Source: SIG603 sp963611165 (GTDB lineage Bacteria > Bacillota > Clostridia > Oscillospirales > Acutalibacteraceae). Taken from it: 13,327 nucleotides of DNA. The position numbers and the translations under genes are program-made. The notes under the pieces are model-generated. The model ran no database searches, was not told where the DNA came from, and was given only the letters and a program-made list of their open reading frames with translations. The stretch's first letter is position 1. Each line of letters opens with the position of its first letter. Positions 6,165 through 12,835 of the stretch are shown here, one piece after another. The stretch lies in assembly GCA_963611165.1 (NCBI GenBank), contig CAVDQG010000057.1, positions 1-13,327 on the forward strand. The letters are read 5' to 3'.

Positions 6165-6239
6165 TTTATTAAAAACAATTTAAAGAGAAACGATAAAACA
6201 AAAATCTAATATTAAATAAAAAGAAAAGGAAAAAAGAAA

Positions 6240-6302
6240 ATGGATAACCAGCAGGTAGAAATCTTCAGAAGAGTAATCATTTCGATTCAGACAAATATGT
6301 AA
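6240..6302 (+). CDS. Micro-ORF 10, 20-aa peptide (MDNQQVE pair)
   Basis: It starts MDNQQVEIFRRV and ends IISIQTNM, forming a short amphipathic helix. The ribosome site, AAAAGGA about 10 nt upstream, is weaker than that of its twin, micro-ORF 11. Start-to-start distance to the twin is 115 nt, with one residue different (Ile8 here, Thr8 there). Confidence 0.55.
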   Translation: MDNQQVEIFRRVIISIQTNM

Positions 6303-6354
6303 ATCGCTGATACAGAAAAAACTGTGTTAAACAAAAAGAAAAAGGAGCAAGAAA

Positions 6355-6417
6355 ATGGATAACCAGCAGGTAGAAACTTTCAGAAGAGTAATCATTTCGA
6401 TTCAGACAAATATGTAA
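6355..6417 (+). CDS. Micro-ORF 11, 20-aa peptide (MDNQQVE pair)
   Basis: Near-identical to micro-ORF 10 except Thr8 for Ile8, caused by two adjacent base changes. AAAGGAG lies 9 nt before the ATG, a better site than that of the first copy. The lack of silent changes marks a young duplicate. Confidence 0.6.
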   Translation: MDNQQVETFRRVIISIQTNM

Positions 6418-6489
6418 AACACTGATACAAGAGAAGTGTCAAAATCAAAAAGCATTAGCGTTTTAGGCTAACTGATTATCGAAAAAAGG

Positions 6490-6531
6490 CAGTCGGCGGT
6501 TAAAAGTGAATTAGTGAAATAACCTCGACTG
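6490..6531 (+). promoter_or_regulatory. Internal RNA stem-loop within the array
   Basis: CAGTCG (6490-6495) pairs with CGACTG (6526-6531), and the inner GGTTA (6498-6502) pairs with TAACC (6520-6524) across a small bulge, leaving a 17-nt loop. A smaller hairpin, TTAGC with GCTAA, lies just upstream near 6456-6472. No T-run follows, so it is probably not a terminator. It sits in the longest untranslated gap of the array (6418-6570) and may be a processing or stability element that divides the transcript. Confidence 0.5.
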
Positions 6532-6570
6532 TTAAAATAAACCAAGAAATAAAGAAGAAAGGAGAAAAAT

Positions 6571-6636
6571 ATGAAGCCACCACGTTTACCAATCATCTTC
6601 CTTATGGATGTGAATGACATGACAAAGCTTCTCTGA
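6571..6636 (+). CDS. Micro-ORF 12, 21-aa peptide (DxTKL-tail family)
   Basis: It starts MKPPRLPIIFLM and ends DVNDMTKLL: a basic, Pro-rich head, a short hydrophobic centre and an Asp-x-Thr-Lys-Leu tail. AAAGGAG lies 7-8 nt before the ATG. Its tandem copy is micro-ORF 13. Confidence 0.62.
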   Translation: MKPPRLPIIFLMDVNDMTKLL

Positions 6637-6683
6637 TGAGAGAGTAAGATTTATTTAAATTAAAATGAAGAAAGGAGAAAAAT

Positions 6684-6749
6684 ATGAAGCTACCACATTT
6701 ACCAATCATCTTCCTTATGGATATGAATGACGTCACAAAGCTTCTCTGA
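6684..6749 (+). CDS. Micro-ORF 13, 21-aa peptide (DxTKL-tail family)
   Basis: Copy of micro-ORF 12: it starts MKLPHLPIIFLM and ends DMNDVTKLL. The four residue differences (P/L, R/H, V/M, M/V) come with no silent codon change, unlike the 50-aa pair. AAAGGAG lies 7-8 nt upstream. Confidence 0.62.
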   Translation: MKLPHLPIIFLMDMNDVTKLL

Positions 6750-6797
6750 TGGGAGAATAAGATATTTTTTAATTAAAAACGGAGAAAGGAGAAAAAT

Positions 6798-6887
6798 ATG
6801 AGCGGAGGCGCAACACTTCACCACGGAAACTTAGGCTGTGTAATGAGTCTGTTAGAAACAAGCATTGACTTCACAAAGCTTCAGTAA
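6798..6887 (+). CDS. Micro-ORF 14, 29-aa peptide with DxTKL tail
   Basis: It starts MSGGATLHHGNLGCVMSLL and ends TSIDFTKLQ, with paired histidines (8-9) and one cysteine (C14). The Asp-x-Thr-Lys-Leu tail matches micro-ORFs 12 and 13, and the start block (AAAGGAG then AAAAATATG) is identical to theirs, but the core is unrelated. AAAGGAG lies 7-8 nt upstream. Confidence 0.62.
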   Translation: MSGGATLHHGNLGCVMSLLETSIDFTKLQ

Positions 6888-6952
6888 ATATAATGCTACA
6901 CAATATTAAATAATATTTTGATGATACAAGGATATTTAAGAGGGAATTCTAT

Positions 6953-7000
6953 ATGAAATGTTCCGAATCTTGTTATATAACATCAACAGCAACGAAATAA
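6953..7000 (+). CDS. Micro-ORF 15, 15-aa cysteine-containing peptide
   Basis: The predicted peptide is MKCSESCYITSTATK, with C3 and C7 spaced C-x3-C followed by a Ser/Thr-rich tail. AGAGGG lies about 8 nt before the ATG, and the stop overlaps the start of the terminator stem. Being the last ORF, it could equally be a by-product of the transcript's 3' end. Cysteines next to Ser/Thr recall lanthipeptide cores, but no leader, modifying enzyme or transporter is present, so no such call is made. Confidence 0.4.
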   Translation: MKCSESCYITSTATK

Positions 7001-7042
7001 AAAGGACAAACGACGAAATGTGTGTTTGTCCTTTTCGTTTTG
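7000..7042 (+). terminator. Terminator of the left micro-ORF array
   Basis: A 12-bp perfect stem, AAAAGGACAAAC (7000-7011) with GTTTGTCCTTTT (7024-7035), is followed by CGTTTTG. The A-rich left side also lets it act against readthrough from the opposite strand. Confidence 0.85.
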
Positions 7043-7053
7043 TCTTTGGCAAT

Positions 7054-7089
7054 TAAAAAGAGAAAAGAGGACAGAAAAGTCTGTCCTCT
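7054..7089 (-). terminator. Terminator of the xpaC-telA-TPM operon
   Basis: On the minus strand AGAGGACAGA and TCTGTCCTCT (7066-7075 and 7080-7089) form a 10-bp stem with a 4-nt loop, followed by a T-rich tail (TTTCTCTTTTT). It lies 12 nt beyond the TPM gene stop. Confidence 0.9.
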
Positions 7090-7100
7090 GATGTTTGTAT

Positions 7101-8441
7101 TTATCTGTTTTTTCTTGGCTTAATCGGTGCACTCGGCGGAGGAGTTCTTCGGTTGGCTCTTCTTGATGCACTTGATGAAGACGGTCGATTCGATTTGCCC
7201 GAGTTCCTTGAAGATGCGGAAGACGCGGAATTTCTTCTGTTTCCGCTTTGACCCTGAGTTTTTCCCCTTTTGTCAGACTGATTGCCACGGTTTTCCGCAT
7301 TCAGCTTTTTGAGGCTCAGTCTTCTCCAAACGAAAACACCCGCTATCAAAGCAATAACAATCAAGAGAAACACAAGAATCTTCACGATGACCGAGATGAC
7401 GGCGCTTGCCTTAGCCTTGGTGGCTGAGGTATCTGCTTGCGATTGCGAAGAATCCGAAGACGTTTCACTGCTTGCTGATGAAGTGTCGGTCTGGGCGACT
7501 GCATTGCCCGAGCGTTCCATATAAGCTTTAACCTTTGTCACTATCTGAGGATAAATTGCGTCCACGCCGTCCGAATAATTCTTCTCGGCGAAGTACGGCT
7601 CAAGGTAGGTGGTGTTAAGATTAGAAAGAACCGTATTGTCCACGCTGTTCATAACGCCTTTGCCCGACATGGTGTAGTAGAGATTGTCGTCCGTTGCAAG
7701 GAGCACGAGAACGCCGTAGCCGCTGTCTCCGCCTATGCTCCACTTATTGAAAAGCGTGTAGGCGTAGTCCTTGAGGCTCACTCCGTTTGTCGATTTAATC
7801 GTAACCACAACAACCTGTGCACCTGTCGCTTTGTACAGTTCCTCGCCCTGAGACTGTATCGAAGTTACAACCGAGCTTGAGACAACTCCCGCCTGATCGA
7901 GAATATAGAAATTATTTCCCGGTGAGGGAACGCTGATGTTCGGCGTCGGAGTTGTGCTTGCCGATTTGCTTGATGCAGATGAGCTCGAAGAGCTTGCGGT
8001 AGAATCTGACGTGCTGCTTGTGCTGTCTGTCGAATTTGTTGTTGCAGCCGTGCTTGATGCGGTGCTGTCAGAAGACGAACTGTCCGAAGTCGTATCGTCC
8101 GAATAGTAATCCGTGGTGTCGTCAGTTGTTGAGTCCTGATAATAATCGGTCGAATCGTCCTGATAGTAATCGGTGCTGTCATCCTGATAATAGTCAGTGG
8201 AATCGTCCTGATAATAGTCGGTTGAATCGTCCGTATAATAATCGGTACTGTCGTCGTAATAGTAGTCGTTTGAGTCGCTGTCGCCGTAGTAGACCTCGTA
8301 GCCGTTGTAGGTGTCACCGTAATCGTAATCGTCGGTGGAGTCCTGATAGTAGTAATCGTCTGCGAGGGCTGTTGTGGACAGTGAGGCAATAAGTGCCACG
8401 CTTATAATAGCGGCGGCATATTTTTTGAAATTCTTTTTCAT
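7101..8441 (-). CDS. Secreted, membrane-anchored TPM-domain protein
   Basis: The protein (about 446 aa) has a signal peptide (1-27, ending STTALA), an acidic Asp/Tyr-rich region with tandem DSTDYYQD units (about 60-105), a Ser/Thr-rich linker (to about 172), a TPM domain (about 174-308, from NNFYILDQAGVVS through GDSGYGVLVLLATDDN), a second Ser-rich linker, one membrane helix (346-370) and a basic Ser/Arg tail ending KPRKNR. TPM (YgcG/Psb32-type) domains are extracytoplasmic and often accompany envelope or membrane-quality functions; the exact biochemistry is unsettled. The orientation implies an outside TPM domain and an inside basic tail. It follows telA by 53 nt across a hairpin. The AAGG ribosome site is weak and distant (about 11 nt). 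Confidence 0.85.
   Translation of the reverse strand: MKKNFKKYAAAIISVALIASLSTTALADDYYYQDSTDDYDYGDTYNGYEVYYGDSDSNDYYYDDSTDYYTDDSTDYYQDDSTDYYQDDSTDYYQDDSTDYYQDSTTDDTTDYYSDDTTSDSSSSDSTASSTAATTNSTDSTSSTSDSTASSSSSSASSKSASTTPTPNISVPSPGNNFYILDQAGVVSSSVVTSIQSQGEELYKATGAQVVVVTIKSTNGVSLKDYAYTLFNKWSIGGDSGYGVLVLLATDDNLYYTMSGKGVMNSVDNTVLSNLNTTYLEPYFAEKNYSDGVDAIYPQIVTKVKAYMERSGNAVAQTDTSSASSETSSDSSQSQADTSATKAKASAVISVIVKILVFLLIVIALIAGVFVWRRLSLKKLNAENRGNQSDKRGKTQGQSGNRRNSASSASSRNSGKSNRPSSSSASRRANRRTPPPSAPIKPRKNR
8134..8262 (-). repeat. 24-bp coding repeats in the TPM gene
   Basis: About five 24-bp units (phase starts at 8134, 8158, 8182, 8206 and 8230) encode successive DSTDYYQD octapeptides. They keep the frame, so copy-number changes would lengthen or shorten the stalk by whole octapeptides. 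Confidence 0.85.
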
Positions 8442-8465
8442 ACTCTGTTTGCCTTCATTTGATAA

Positions 8466-8488
8466 GAGCCGACTTTTGAGGTCGGCTC
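8466..8488 (-). terminator. Intercistronic hairpin between telA and the TPM gene
   Basis: An 8-bp stem, GAGCCGAC with GTCGGCTC, has a 7-nt loop, followed on the minus strand only by TTATC. The short T-run suggests partial termination that would lower TPM expression relative to xpaC-telA. Confidence 0.55.
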
Positions 8489-8494
8489 GATTGT

Positions 8495-9643
8495 TTAGGA
8501 TTTGATGTCAAGAAGCTTATGCTTAAGCTCGTTTTCAAGCTTTCCAAGCTCGGCTTCAGCCTCTCTGCGCTTAGCCTTGCCGTCCTCCTGAATTTTCATA
8601 ACCTCGTCAAGAGTTGAGATGAGCGACTGGTTTGTCTGCTTGAGAGTTTCGAGGTCGATAATACCGCGCTCGGATTCCTTTGCCGTTTCAATCGTACTCA
8701 TCTTGAGTGCCTCGGCATTCTTCTTGAGAAGTTCGTTCGTCATATTGGTGACCTCACGCTGTGCCTTTGTAGCCTGCTGTGAATGAGAAAGTCCCATAGC
8801 AAGAACCATCTGGCTCTTCCAAAGCGGAATCGTGTTTACGATAGTGGACTGGATTTTCTCAGCCATAATGCGGTCGTTGTTCTGGATAAGTCGAATCTGT
8901 GGGCTCATCTGAATGGAGACCATTCTTGTGAGTTCGAGGTCGTTGATCTTCTTCTCGAAGTTGTCACACATATTGGCAAAATCGTTAGCCGCCTGAGCGT
9001 CCTCTGCAAGGCCTGATTTTTGTGCCTTTTCCTTGAGTTCCACTAAGGTTGTGGCTCTTTCCTCGGCAAGCTTCTTCTTTCCTGCGATGATGTACATGGA
9101 AAGCTCCTTGTGATACTGTAAATTCTCATCGTAGAGCTTGTCGAGAATGACGATGTCCTTCATAAGCTGAACCTGGTGATTTTCGAGGTTCTCCTTGATT
9201 TTCTCAACGTTTGTCTCGGCGCTTGCGTACTTTACCTTCATGGCGTCAAGCTTATTGGTCTGCTTCTTGAAAAGTCCGAAAAATCCGCCCTTTTCTTCTT
9301 CTTGAGCGTCAAAGCTTTTTAATTCGATAACGAGATCGGATATCTGATCGCCGATTTCTCCCAAGTCCTTGGTTTTGACATTCTCGAGAGCCGTGTCTGA
9401 GAAGGTGGACATTTTCTTCTGAGCGGCACTGCCGTACTGCATGATGACAGAGCTGTTTGTGATGTCTATTTTCTGAGCGAAATCATCGACAACCTTCTGC
9501 TCCTCGGGAGAAAGCTGCGGCTCGTTTGCAAGCGCATCCGCAATCGGATCTGCTTGCTTTTCTTCTTCCTGGGTATCAAGAGTGAGAGTCGGTGCAGTCG
9601 GCTCCGGCTCGAGTGTTAATACCGGCATGTTGTTTTCTGGCAT
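8495..9643 (-). CDS. telA: TelA-family (toxic anion resistance) protein
   Basis: A soluble 382-aa protein of the TelA family (Pfam PF05816). It has an acidic, Pro/Thr-rich N terminus (1-45), the family body with its GGFFGLFKK segment near 120, long charged helices, the MSPQIRLIQNNDRIMAEKI stretch and the highly typical IPLWKSQMVLAMGL, then a coiled-coil C terminus. The length is normal for the family. Family members were named for tellurite resistance; in Listeria a homologue affects tolerance to nisin and other envelope-active agents. The molecular role is unclear. AAGGAAGG lies about 9 nt before the ATG. It sits 47 nt after xpaC, its usual partner. Confidence 0.93.
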   Translation of the reverse strand: MPENNMPVLTLEPEPTAPTLTLDTQEEEKQADPIADALANEPQLSPEEQKVVDDFAQKIDITNSSVIMQYGSAAQKKMSTFSDTALENVKTKDLGEIGDQISDLVIELKSFDAQEEEKGGFFGLFKKQTNKLDAMKVKYASAETNVEKIKENLENHQVQLMKDIVILDKLYDENLQYHKELSMYIIAGKKKLAEERATTLVELKEKAQKSGLAEDAQAANDFANMCDNFEKKINDLELTRMVSIQMSPQIRLIQNNDRIMAEKIQSTIVNTIPLWKSQMVLAMGLSHSQQATKAQREVTNMTNELLKKNAEALKMSTIETAKESERGIIDLETLKQTNQSLISTLDEVMKIQEDGKAKRREAEAELGKLENELKHKLLDIKS

Positions 9644-9690
9644 TTCTTTTTACCTTCCTTTTTCTGTAATATTTACCTTAGTAGATTTGT

Positions 9691-10812
9691 TTATTTTGTC
9701 ATAGATATATTTTTTCCGTCATCCGTGAGACCCTCGCTTGCGAGGAGATTCTCAAAGACCGCAATGTCGGCGGAAATATCAAGCGAGTCGCTCTCGAAGA
9801 GCTGGTCGAGCTTTTTCTCGAATGCGCTTGCAATCGTGACCATCATTCCCTCGATGTCGAACATGGTTGAGGTGATGTTCTCGCCCTTGACCGTCTGATT
9901 CTGAAGATTTTCGTAGCTTTTAAGAAGCTTGAGAGTAGTGGGAAGATAGTAGTTCATGAATTTCTTGATTTCTCCCGTTTTGGACGGATGCTCACGAACA
10001 TACTCGAAAATTCCCTTGCAAGCCTTTTCTATTCTGTCTATCGAATTGGAAATATCCTCGCCCGGGATAGCGTCGTTTGCTTCTCTTAAGGCAATGATAT
10101 ATTTGTTTCCCTCGTCAATAACCTTGTCAAGCTCGGGGTCGCCCGTCTGCTTAACAGCCATGTCGGCACGTCTTTTTGCCTCGGCGGCTTCCTCCTCGGC
10201 TTTCCGTACTCTTTCCTTGGCTGCCCTTTCTGCGGCGGCTCTTTCTTCTGCACGGACAGACGCTTCCTCGAGGTCTCTTAAGTACTCCTCGTGTGCCTTT
10301 TTCTCCTTGCGCTTTACCCACCACTTTTTAATGGCTTTTGCACCGTGGTATGCGCCTACTCCGACTGCTGTTGCAGCCACGGCAGGAAGAATATCCGAGT
10401 ACCAGAAAATATTGGAGAACATCGGAAGAATAACAAGAGCACCCACGACGAATGCCCACTTCGGAACAGATTCCGATTTATTCTTTTTCTTAGGCGGTGT
10501 GTTTCTGTTCACCGTCTGATTTTTGTTTATCGGTTCACCCGTGTTTGGGTCGAAGTTATAGCCGTATTGTCTTTGATTTTGGTTCGGATTGTAGCCGCTT
10601 CCGTTGTAGGTAGTGCGGCGGGTTGTGGTTTCCTTGCGGTAGTTACTTCCGTTTGTTTCTACGGTTTTTTGTACCTCGTTAATCACATTTCCGACGCCTC
10701 TGCCGACTTCTCTGCCGATTACCTCTACGCTTTTTTCAAGCTCCTTTGCGACCTTATATGTGTATGAATTTTTGAATTCCTCGTCGAGAGGATTTCTGTT
10801 GTTATCACTCAA
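9691..10812 (-). CDS. xpaC: XpaC-family membrane protein (5-bromo-4-chloroindolyl phosphate hydrolysis protein)
   Basis: The protein has 373 aa with a TTG start at 10812. AAAGGGGG ends 7 nt before this TTG. An in-frame TTG at 10866 would sit at the transcription start and has no ribosome site, so I reject it. Layout: a charged, Asn/Thr/Arg-rich N terminus; two membrane segments in the WAFVVGALVILPMF...AATAVGVGAY region; a Lys/Arg anchor; an Ala/Glu/Arg coiled coil; and the XpaC domain with YYLPTTLKLLKSY. The historic name reflects a plate phenotype, not a proven enzyme activity. XpaC and TelA are commonly encoded together and presumably act in one envelope-stress pathway. Confidence 0.9.
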   Translation of the reverse strand: MSDNNRNPLDEEFKNSYTYKVAKELEKSVEVIGREVGRGVGNVINEVQKTVETNGSNYRKETTTRRTTYNGSGYNPNQNQRQYGYNFDPNTGEPINKNQTVNRNTPPKKKNKSESVPKWAFVVGALVILPMFSNIFWYSDILPAVAATAVGVGAYHGAKAIKKWWVKRKEKKAHEEYLRDLEEASVRAEERAAAERAAKERVRKAEEEAAEAKRRADMAVKQTGDPELDKVIDEGNKYIIALREANDAIPGEDISNSIDRIEKACKGIFEYVREHPSKTGEIKKFMNYYLPTTLKLLKSYENLQNQTVKGENITSTMFDIEGMMVTIASAFEKKLDQLFESDSLDISADIAVFENLLASEGLTDDGKNISMTK

Positions 10813-10871
10813 GCTTTTACCCCCTTTGACGGTTGTTTTTGCTTTCTTTTTGACAATCTTATACAAAATAT

Positions 10872-10900
10872 ATTGTACTTTGAATGGATAGTATTGTCAA
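10872..10900 (-). promoter_or_regulatory. Sigma-A promoter of the xpaC-telA-TPM operon
   Basis: On the minus strand the consensus TTGACA (10895-10900) and TACAAT (10872-10877) are separated by exactly 17 bp. Transcription would start near 10865, leaving about 50 nt of leader before the TTG start. No TTGTCC repeat is present, so this operon is outside the micro-ORF regulon. Confidence 0.85.
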
Positions 10901-10933
10901 ATCAATAATTGTAAAATATTCCTTAATAAATCG

Positions 10934-10962
10934 TTGATTTTGAGTGCTTTTTTTCATATAAT
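10934..10962 (+). promoter_or_regulatory. Sigma-A promoter of the MATE gene
   Basis: TTGATT (10934-10939) and TATAAT (10957-10962) are separated by 17 bp. About 140 nt of leader follow before the MATE start; I saw no riboswitch or attenuator in it. Confidence 0.75.
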
Positions 10963-11107
10963 ATAAGCGCAAATTTCAGGATTGTTATGCGCTTAATTGT
11001 TTTGTATTTAATTTAACAAAGTGATGATGTGTAAGTGAAGTATGGCGGTAGCAGTTCTGTGCGTTCAGTTTGGCTTAAGCCGGACTTTTAAACAGGAGGA
11101 AAGATAT

Positions 11108-12466
11108 ATGAATGACAAGCAGGATTTCACAACAGGCTCGATTCCCAAGAAAATGATTGGGTTTATGCTGCCTATTCTCGGTGCATTGGTGCTTCAGGCT
11201 ATGTACAGCTGTGCCGACCTTTTGATAGTCGGAAGATTCGGCACTACCGCAGGTATCAGCGGTGTTTCTACAGGCTGTAGCATCATCAACATGACAACCT
11301 TTGTAATCACGGGTCTTGCCATGGGCGTCACGATACTCATGGGAAGATATATCGGAGAGAAGAGAAACGACCGTCTGGGTGATGTTATCGGCGGCGCCGT
11401 GTTCTTCTTCACGATTTTGACCATAGTGCTTTCGGCTATGCTTTTAATCTTCGCAAGACCTTTTGCGAGACTTATGCAGGCTCCCGAGGAAGCACTTGAT
11501 CTCACCGTAACTTACATAAGAATATGCGGCGGCGGATTCATCTTCGTTGTTGCCTATAACCTTATAAGCTCGATTTTCCGTGGAATGGGCAATTCTACCT
11601 TGCCACTTGTCTTTGTTGCAATCGCATGTGTTGTCAATATTTTCGGAGATCTTCTCCTCGTTGCCGTTTTTCATATGAATGTTGCGGGTGCGGCTATCGC
11701 TACAGTAACGGCTCAGGCGGTAAGCGTTGTTCTTTCGCTTGTAATCATTAAGAAGCGTCCGCTTCCGTTCAAGATGACGGCTAAGAATATCCGTCCGAAC
11801 CCCGAAATAGCAAAGTTCATCAAGCTTGGCGCACCGCTTGCTTTCCAGGAGCTTCTCACACAGTTTACTTTCCTTGCGCTCAATGCGTTTATCAATAACC
11901 TCGGCTTGGACGCAAGCGCAGGCTACGGCGTTGCACAGAGAATCCAGACTTTCGTTATGCTGATTCCGTCATCAATCATGCAGTCCATGTCCAGCTTCGT
12001 TTCTCAGAATATCGGTGCGGGCGAGAAGAAAAGAGCAAAGAACGCCATGCGTTTCGGTATGCTGTTTGGCGGATGCATAGGTGTGTTTGTCGGAACGGGA
12101 GTTTTTGTGTTCGGTGATTTGGTTTCGGGAGTTTTTTCGACCGACCCAGCCGTTATCGCAAGAAGCTTCGAGTTCTTAAGAGGATTTGCTCCCGAGGCTG
12201 TTGTCACAAGCTTCCTTTTCAGCTTTATGGGCTACTTCAACGGCAGAGGAAAGAGCGTCTTTGTTATGCTTCAGGGCCTTGCACAGAGCTTTATCGTCAG
12301 ACTTCCTATGTCTTACTTCATGAGCAGAAGACCTGACGCAAGCCTTACATATATCGGTATGGCTGCTCCGTCCGCAACAATATTCGGAATTATTCTTTGC
12401 CTTGTTTATTTCGTCATTATCGAGAAAAACGAGAAGAGCAAGAAGTCTCCGCTTGTTTCGGATTAA
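11108..12466 (+). CDS. MATE-family multidrug efflux transporter
   Basis: The protein has 452 aa with about 12 membrane segments in two related halves. MATE pumps export cationic drugs, dyes or other small molecules against a Na or H gradient. Typical features are the N-terminal GSIPKKMIGFMLPILGALVL with the following YSCADLLIVGRF, the FRGMGNSTLPL motif that ends the first half, and GAPLAFQELLTQ opening the second. The length matches the family. I chose the ATG at 11108, since AGGAGG lies 8 nt upstream; the in-frame upstream ATG at 11042 has no such site. The gene has its own promoter and terminator. Substrate unknown. Confidence 0.95.
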   Translation: MNDKQDFTTGSIPKKMIGFMLPILGALVLQAMYSCADLLIVGRFGTTAGISGVSTGCSIINMTTFVITGLAMGVTILMGRYIGEKRNDRLGDVIGGAVFFFTILTIVLSAMLLIFARPFARLMQAPEEALDLTVTYIRICGGGFIFVVAYNLISSIFRGMGNSTLPLVFVAIACVVNIFGDLLLVAVFHMNVAGAAIATVTAQAVSVVLSLVIIKKRPLPFKMTAKNIRPNPEIAKFIKLGAPLAFQELLTQFTFLALNAFINNLGLDASAGYGVAQRIQTFVMLIPSSIMQSMSSFVSQNIGAGEKKRAKNAMRFGMLFGGCIGVFVGTGVFVFGDLVSGVFSTDPAVIARSFEFLRGFAPEAVVTSFLFSFMGYFNGRGKSVFVMLQGLAQSFIVRLPMSYFMSRRPDASLTYIGMAAPSATIFGIILCLVYFVIIEKNEKSKKSPLVSD

Positions 12467-12493
12467 TAAATCAAAATAAATATTGTTTGAAAG

Positions 12494-12530
12494 AGAACCG
12501 TTTTCCTTTTTGGAGCGGTTCTTTTGTTTT
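12494..12530 (+). terminator. Terminator of the MATE gene
   Basis: AGAACCG (12494-12500) pairs with CGGTTCT (12516-12522), followed by TTTGTTTTG. It lies about 28 nt past the stop codon and insulates the pump from the right-hand micro-ORF array. Confidence 0.85.
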
Positions 12531-12561
12531 GCCTAAAATTAAATAAATCAAGAAAAAATCT

Positions 12562-12607
12562 CTGTCCGTTATTTGTCCCGCACGCTTTCATATAATGTAG
12601 TCACAAC
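12562..12607 (+). promoter_or_regulatory. Micro-ORF promoter P4 (TTGTCC double-repeat type)
   Basis: CTGTCC (12562-12567) and TTGTCC (12573-12578), then 12 bp, the perfect TATAAT (12591-12596) without an upstream TG, then 4 nt and TCACAAC (12601-12607). Spacing is identical to P1-P3, which lie about 8 kb away. Confidence 0.8.
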
Positions 12608-12645
12608 AAAGGAAAACACAAAACAACAACTAAGGAGAAACAAAA

Positions 12646-12732
12646 ATGACAACACTTGCAACAATACTCGCATTACTGTCAATAATCGCAGTAGCATTTG
12701 AAATTCACGATTTCACAGCACAGAGAGGATAG
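12646..12732 (+). CDS. Micro-ORF A, 28-aa single-helix membrane peptide
   Basis: It starts MTTLATILALLSIIAVAF and ends EIHDFTAQRG: one hydrophobic helix (2-18) followed by a charged tail. AAGGAG lies 8 nt before the ATG. It resembles micro-ORFs 3 and 7 of the left array in its MT start and Ala/Ile/Ser/Leu helix, linking the two arrays by content as well as by promoter. Confidence 0.65.
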   Translation: MTTLATILALLSIIAVAFEIHDFTAQRG

Positions 12733-12735
12733 AAT

Positions 12736-12825
12736 ATGAAAGACTTCTGCAAAAGACTAAAGGGTAAGCTTAAAAGAGCGATGGAATATTACGATGAAAT
12801 GTATTCCTACCAAGAGATGATTTAA
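12736..12825 (+). CDS. Micro-ORF B, 29-aa amphipathic peptide (Y-x2-M-Y family)
   Basis: It starts MKDFCKRLKGKLKRAM, a strongly cationic helix with one cysteine (C5), and continues EYYDEMYSYQEMI. The motif Y19-x2-M22-Y23 matches micro-ORFs C, D and E. Its AGAGG ribosome site lies inside the last codons of micro-ORF A, only 3 nt separate the two ORFs, and translation is probably coupled. Confidence 0.65.
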   Translation: MKDFCKRLKGKLKRAMEYYDEMYSYQEMI

Positions 12826-12835
12826 AGAAAAAAGC

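Larger units (their letters stand above)
6236..6426 (+). repeat. Tandem duplication of a micro-ORF cassette (115-nt period)
   Basis: About 76 nt around micro-ORF 10 (6236-6311) recur at 6351-6426 with only a few changes, covering the whole ORF, its start region and about 10 nt past the stop. The linker between the copies differs. This indicates a recent cassette duplication. Confidence 0.85.
6554..6778 (+). repeat. Tandem duplication of a micro-ORF cassette (113-nt period)
   Basis: Two copies (about 6554-6665 and 6667-6778) cover the ribosome site, a 21-codon ORF and its trailer. The cassette at 6780-6887 keeps the same ribosome-site/start block and the same ACAAAGCTT near its stop but has a different middle, so it may be an older third unit. 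Confidence 0.82.

Noticed and set aside
4787..7000. CRISPR array or phage small-gene module as an explanation for the repetitive region
   Set aside because: There are no identical evenly spaced repeats with spacers, no cas genes and no phage structural, integrase or lysis genes. The repeated parts are ORF cassettes with ribosome sites.
6953..7000. Lanthipeptide or other RiPP precursor based on Cys and Ser/Thr content
   Set aside because: The peptide is only 15 aa with no leader region, and no LanM/LanB-type, radical-SAM or peptidase-transporter gene is in the window.
7024..7089. TTGTCC and CTGTCC sequences at 7026 and 7081, possible further promoter modules
   Set aside because: They are 55 bp apart, sit inside the two convergent terminator stems, and have no partner repeat 11 bp away and no -10 at the required 12-bp spacing.
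7865..8389. 174-codon Thr/Ile/Arg-rich frame and its opposite-strand counterpart
   Set aside because: They are low-complexity shadows of the DSTDYYQD and Ser/Thr repeats of the TPM gene.
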